Positions 60,319 through 64,000 of a DNA stretch of 64,000 nt are shown here, piece by piece; position 1 is the first letter of the stretch; the number at the start of each line of letters is the position of its first letter. The position numbers and the translations under genes are program-made. Source of the stretch: Betaproteobacteria bacterium (lineage in GTDB: Bacteria; Pseudomonadota; Gammaproteobacteria; Burkholderiales; Casimicrobiaceae); the NCBI GenBank assembly GCA_029884335.1, contig JAOUIA010000011.1, positions 1 to 64,000 on the forward strand, written 5' to 3'. Under the pieces are notes generated by a model. That model made no database searches and was not told the DNA's origin. It saw only the letters and a program-made list of their open reading frames with translations.

Positions 60319-60699
60319 CCGCACCGGGGATTCCGGCAAACGTGGACATCGGAGCGGCCCCGCGCGGTTCGCGGCGCGGACCCGGTGATCGCGGCAAGTT
60401 GCCGGGGATTCCCCATTCTTTGATCCATGTTAATATCCCGCGCCTTTGCGGCGGGCCGCTCGCAGGGTCGCGCGGGCCGTCGAAGAACGACGGCGGCCGC
60501 GGAAGAGCCGCCGCGACGCTGCAAGGCCCTCCCTGCCCAAGCCGCCTGCCGAATTGCCTCCGACGTACGCCATGACCGCCCTCACCGCAGCGCGCCGCAC
60601 CCGCGGCCCCGCGACGCGGGCGGGCGCATGAGCGGCGCGCGGCGAGCGGCGGCGGGGAAGCCGACAACCATCCAGCGCACGGACGCACTCGAGGTCAGC
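60319..60699. other. 381-bp intergenic region before coxB
   Basis: No gene is supported. CCGGGGATTCC occurs twice in the same orientation (60324-60334 and 60402-60412). An AT-rich patch with TAATAT at 60431-60436 could be the -10 for the oxidase operon, but no good -35 is visible. If so, the leader is about 260 bases long. GAGGT at 60691-60695 is the coxB ribosome site. Confidence 0.5.
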
Positions 60700-61830
60700 A
60701 TGGTTCGCTTTTCGCAAGGACGCCCACTCGCCGCCCGGCTTCTCGCCGGCCTCGCGGCGCTCCTGCCGGCCGCGGCGCACGCCGCGCGCGAGTGGAACTT
60801 CCAGCAGCCGGCGACCGACATCGCGCGCCAGCAGATCGATCTCCACAGCTTCATCATGTGGATCTGCGTGGCGATCTTCATCGGCGTGTTCGGCGTGATG
60901 TTCTACTCGATCTTCAGGCACCGGAAGTCGGTCGGTCACAAGGCCGCGCAGTTCCACGAGAACACGATGGTCGAGGTGGTCTGGACGGTCGTCCCGTTCC
61001 TGATCCTCCTGTTCATGATGTACCCGGCCACGAAGACCATCCTCGCCTACAAGGACACGTCGTCGCCCGACATGACGGTGAAGGTCACCGGGTACCAGTG
61101 GAAGTGGAGCTACGACTACCTGCAGGACGGGTTCGGCTTCTACTCGAACCTCAAGACGCCGCTTGCGCAGATCCAGAACCGCGAGGCCAAGGGCGAGCAC
61201 TACCTGCTCGAGGTCGACAACCCGCTCGTGGTGCCGGTCGACACGAAGGTGCGCCTGCTGATCACCGCGAACGACGTGATCCACGCGTTCTGGGTGCCGG
61301 CGTTCGGGCTCAAGCAGGACGCGATCCCCGGCTTCGTGCGCGACGGCTGGTTTCGCGCGGACCGCGTCGGTACCTACCGCGGCCAGTGCGCCGAGCTGTG
61401 CGGCAAGGAGCACGGCTTCATGCCGATCGTCGTCGAGGTCGTGTCGAAGGACGACTACGCGAAGTGGGCCGCGGCGCAGAAGACGAAGGCCGCCGCCGCG
61501 GGCGGCGACCCGGCGAAGGTCTGGACGCTGAACGAGTTGACCGCGCGCGGCGGCGACGTGTACGCGGCCAACTGCGCGGCGTGCCACCAGGCCAACGGCA
61601 AGGGCGTCCCCAACGCGTTCCCCGCGCTCGACGGCTCGAAGGTGGCGACCGGCCCGAAGGCGGACCAGATCGCCATCGTCCTCGAGGGCAAGGCGAACAC
61701 CGCAATGGCGGCGTTCAAGCAGCTGTCCGACGCCGACCTCGCCGCGGTCGTCACCTACACGCGCAATGCCTGGGGCAACGCCACGGGGGACGCGCTGCAG
61801 CCCGCCGAGATCAAGGCCGCGCGCAAGTGA
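60700..61830 (+). CDS. coxB: Cytochrome c oxidase subunit II with fused cytochrome c domain
   Basis: The 376-residue protein has a signal peptide (to about AAHAA), two membrane helices (about 50-70 and 90-112), a CuA domain with NDVIHAFWVP and CAELCGKEH (Cys230, Cys234, His238), and a C-terminal cytochrome c domain with CAACH (Cys292 to His296) and a methionine in NTAMAAF. It receives electrons from a cytochrome c and passes them to subunit I, so this is a caa3-type subunit. ATG 60700 follows GAGGT; an upstream ATG (60628) seems unlikely. ctaD follows after 55 bases. Confidence 0.95.
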   Translation: MVRFSQGRPLAARLLAGLAALLPAAAHAAREWNFQQPATDIARQQIDLHSFIMWICVAIFIGVFGVMFYSIFRHRKSVGHKAAQFHENTMVEVVWTVVPFLILLFMMYPATKTILAYKDTSSPDMTVKVTGYQWKWSYDYLQDGFGFYSNLKTPLAQIQNREAKGEHYLLEVDNPLVVPVDTKVRLLITANDVIHAFWVPAFGLKQDAIPGFVRDGWFRADRVGTYRGQCAELCGKEHGFMPIVVEVVSKDDYAKWAAAQKTKAAAAGGDPAKVWTLNELTARGGDVYAANCAACHQANGKGVPNAFPALDGSKVATGPKADQIAIVLEGKANTAMAAFKQLSDADLAAVVTYTRNAWGNATGDALQPAEIKAARK

Positions 61831-61885
61831 GCGCCGCGCGACGCACGAGCACGCCGCCGAAGACGATTCCAGCGAGGAGCACCCG

Positions 61886-63472
61886 ATGAGCAGCATCCCC
61901 CACGACCACGCCCCCGGGCACGACGGGCACCACCACCCGACCGGGCTCATGCGCTGGATCACCACGACCAACCACAAGGACATCGGCACGCTGTACCTGT
62001 GGTTCTCGTTCGCGATGTTCATGGTGGGCGGCGTGATGGCGCTCACGATCCGCGCCGAACTGTTCCAGCCGGGCCTGCAGGTCGTCGACCCGGAGTTCTT
62101 CAACTCGATGACGACGCTGCACGGGCTGATCATGGTGTTCGGCGCGATCATGCCCGCCGCGGTCGGGTTCGCGAACTGGATGATCCCGATGCTGATCGGC
62201 GCGCCGGACATGGCGTTCGCGCGCATGAACAACTGGAGCTTCTGGCTGCTGCCGCCGGCGGCGATCCTGCTCGTCACCTCGCTGTTCGTGCCGGGCGGCG
62301 CCGCCGCCGCCGGCTGGACGCTCTACCCGCCGCTCACGATCCAGGGCGGCATGGGCATGGACCTCACGATCTTCGCCGTCCACATCATGGGCGCGTCGTC
62401 GATCATGGGGTCGATCAACATCGTCACGACGATCCTGAACCTCCGCGCGCCCGGCATGACGCTGATGAAGATGCCGCTGTTCTGCTGGACGTGGCTGATC
62501 ACCGCCTACCTGCTGATCGCGGTGATGCCGGTGCTCGCGGGCGCGGTCACGATGCTGCTGACCGACCGCCACTTCGGCACGTCGTTCTTCAACGCGGCGG
62601 GCGGCGGCGACCCGGTGCTGTTCCAGCACGTGTTCTGGTTCTTCGGCCACCCGGAGGTCTACATCATCATCCTTCCGGCCTTCGGCATCGTGAGCCAGAT
62701 CATCCCGACGTTCGCGCGCAAGCCGCTGTTCGGCTACGCGTCGATGGTCTACGCCACCGCCGGCATCGCGATCCTGTCGTTCATCGTCTGGGCGCACCAC
62801 ATGTTCACCGTCGGCATGCCGACGGCCGGCGTGCTGTTCTTCATGTACGCGACCGCGCTGATCGCGGTGCCCACGGGCGTCAAGATCTTCAACTGGCTGG
62901 CGACGATGTGGCGCGGCTCGATGACGTTCGAGGCGCCGATGATGTTCGCGGTGGGCTTCCTCTTCCTGTTCACGATGGGCGGCTTCACCGGGCTGGTGCT
63001 GTCGATCGCGCCGATCGACATGCAGCTTCACGACACGTACTACGTGGTCGCCCACTTCCACTACGTGATGGTGGCGGGCAGCCTGTTCGCGTTCTTCGGC
63101 GGCATCTACTACTGGCTGCCGAAGTGGACGGGCACGATGTACGACGAGAAGGTCGCGCAGCTGCACTTCTGGGCGTCGCTGATCACGTTCAACGTCGCGT
63201 TCTTCCCGCAGCACTTCCTGGGGCTCGCCGGCATGCCGCGGCGCATCCCCGACTACGCGCAGCAGTTCGCCGACTGGAACATGCTGAGCTCGATCGGGGC
63301 GTTCGGCTTCGGCTTCTCGCAGCTCATCTTCCTCTACGCGGTGGTGAAGTGCGTCCGCGGCAACGGCGCGAAGGCGCCGGCCAGGCCGTGGGAGGGCGGT
63401 GACACGCTGGAGTGGACGCTGCCCTCGCCGGCGCCGTACCACACGTTCGAGACCCCTCCCGTCGTCAAGTGA
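61886..63472 (+). CDS. ctaD: Cytochrome c oxidase subunit I
   Basis: The haem-copper catalytic subunit of 528 residues with twelve membrane helices. Haem and copper ligands are visible: a His in TTLHGLIMVFG, FWFFGHPEVYIIILPAFGIVS with the His-Tyr crosslink pair, WAHHMFTVG with the two CuB histidines, and the paired histidines in YYVVAHFHYVM. The K-channel and D-channel residues appear as in A-type oxidases. GCGAGGAGC precedes the ATG. It follows coxB and precedes the assembly genes. Confidence 0.97.
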   Translation: MSSIPHDHAPGHDGHHHPTGLMRWITTTNHKDIGTLYLWFSFAMFMVGGVMALTIRAELFQPGLQVVDPEFFNSMTTLHGLIMVFGAIMPAAVGFANWMIPMLIGAPDMAFARMNNWSFWLLPPAAILLVTSLFVPGGAAAAGWTLYPPLTIQGGMGMDLTIFAVHIMGASSIMGSINIVTTILNLRAPGMTLMKMPLFCWTWLITAYLLIAVMPVLAGAVTMLLTDRHFGTSFFNAAGGGDPVLFQHVFWFFGHPEVYIIILPAFGIVSQIIPTFARKPLFGYASMVYATAGIAILSFIVWAHHMFTVGMPTAGVLFFMYATALIAVPTGVKIFNWLATMWRGSMTFEAPMMFAVGFLFLFTMGGFTGLVLSIAPIDMQLHDTYYVVAHFHYVMVAGSLFAFFGGIYYWLPKWTGTMYDEKVAQLHFWASLITFNVAFFPQHFLGLAGMPRRIPDYAQQFADWNMLSSIGAFGFGFSQLIFLYAVVKCVRGNGAKAPARPWEGGDTLEWTLPSPAPYHTFETPPVVK

Positions 63473-63499
63473 CGCCGCGCCGCGACCGCTGACGCCGCC

Positions 63500-63718
63500 A
63501 TGGCTCCCGCCCCTTCCCGCAACGACGACGGGCGCGTCCGCGCCGCCAACGTGCGCACGGCGCTGGCGCTGGCGTCGATCGCCGCCGTGTTCTTCGGCGG
63601 GGTGATCGCCGCGAAGTTCATGGGCGGCTGGACGACCGGGATGGGCGTCGTGGGCTTCGCAGTCCTGCTGTTCCTCGGGTTCGCGATCGGCCGCAACCTG
63701 TGGCGGGGCCGCCGGTGA
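63500..63718 (+). CDS. Cytochrome oxidase small assembly protein
   Basis: A 72-residue membrane protein: about 20 charged residues, then two hydrophobic stretches (ALASIAAVFFGGVIAAKFMGG and VVGFAVLLFLGFAIG) and a basic end. A small gene at this spot between ctaD and ctaG is normal in Burkholderiales and is annotated as an oxidase assembly protein. This one is longer than many, which have a single helix. Its stop overlaps the ctaG GTG (GTGA). Confidence 0.75.
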   Translation: MAPAPSRNDDGRVRAANVRTALALASIAAVFFGGVIAAKFMGGWTTGMGVVGFAVLLFLGFAIGRNLWRGRR

Positions 63719-64000
63719 ACGCCGCGCAACGCGCCGCCAACCGCGCGCTGCTGAAGCGCCTCGGCGTCGTCGTCGTGGGGATGTTCGCCTTCGGCTTCGC
63801 GCTCGTGCCGTTCTACGAGAAGATCTGCGAGGTCACCGGCATCCGCAACATCGACGGGCCGGCCCGCGCCATGCCGGCGAACACGCAGGTCGACACGTCG
63901 CGCACGGTGCGCATCGAGCTCGACGCGAACGTGCGCGCGATGGCGTGGACGTTCCGCCCCTCCGAGCCGGTGGTGAACGTCCACCCCGGCGAGCTGCGGC
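63715..64000 (+). CDS. ctaG: Partial gene: cytochrome c oxidase copper chaperone CtaG/Cox11
   Basis: Only the first 95 codons are in the window. The protein has one N-terminal membrane helix (VVVVGMFAFGFALVPFY, about 18-34) and then YEKICEVTGIRN, the Cox11 motif with the cysteine after the helix, and TVRIELDANV and MAWTFRPSEPVVNVHPGE, the start of the periplasmic copper-binding domain. Cox11 delivers copper to the CuB site of subunit I. The CFPC copper motif should lie past the window end. The GTG start is coupled to the small assembly gene. Confidence 0.93.
   Translation, partial: MNAAQRAANRALLKRLGVVVVGMFAFGFALVPFYEKICEVTGIRNIDGPARAMPANTQVDTSRTVRIELDANVRAMAWTFRPSEPVVNVHPGELR

Overview
The window is GC-rich DNA (about 70% by eye) from a betaproteobacterium, most likely of the order Burkholderiales. 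The evidence is the purE-purK pair, argB followed by slmA, coq7, two Burkholderiales-type trimeric porins in tandem, a waa/msbA lipopolysaccharide cluster, a rhodanese-grxC-secB-SH3-gpsA run, and the start of a cytochrome c oxidase operon with a small assembly protein and ctaG. No rRNA, tRNA, CRISPR array, integrase or transposase gene was found. All large genes have ordinary chromosomal codon use. Many neighbours are coupled by 4-base ATGA or GTGA overlaps.

Layout. 1-10.7 kb: a methyltransferase fragment, an alpha-methylacyl-CoA racemase-like gene behind purE-purK, lytic transglycosylase slt, an NDUFA9-like epimerase, cca (with a degenerate HD domain), coq7 and two paralogous porins. 11-22.4 kb: envelope polysaccharide genes, namely a WbpL/WbpM-like pair, an O-antigen ligase, three glycosyltransferases, a DUF4254 protein, msbA and a heptosyltransferase. 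22.5-26.7 kb: argB-slmA-hypothetical, a thioesterase and a lone moeB. 26.9-30.4 kb: a DUF3300-DUF2950-membrane protein trio.

30.7-44.9 kb is the accessory heart of the window. Almost every product carries an export signal or is a membrane protein: a beta-barrel, a DUF3604 PHP-like metallohydrolase, a five-gene operon (secreted hypothetical, PpiC isomerase, three HupE-type permeases), an eight-haem cytochrome fused to HEAT and TPR repeats, a LysR regulator divergent from an arylsulfatase, a secreted HAD phosphatase and a second beta-barrel. I read it as an uncharacterised envelope module that pairs exported hydrolases with metal supply, a folding factor and electron transfer. That reading is inference.

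45-64 kb returns to housekeeping genes: a solitary HipH/YjjJ-type kinase with an AT-rich operator region, ctpA, gpmI, rhodanese-grxC-secB-SH3-gpsA, a barrel protein, trmL-comF, the biotin operon bioB-F-H-C-D, then coxB-ctaD-small protein-ctaG (cut by the window end).

The intergenic DNA is unusually rich in repeats. Two copies of a roughly 190-bp MITE-like element each sit exactly on the stop codon of one gene and about 11 bases before the next start. Three REP-type inverted repeats occur, one with a nested hairpin. A second REP family lies behind gpsA, and an 87-bp tandem repeat separates bioH from bioC.
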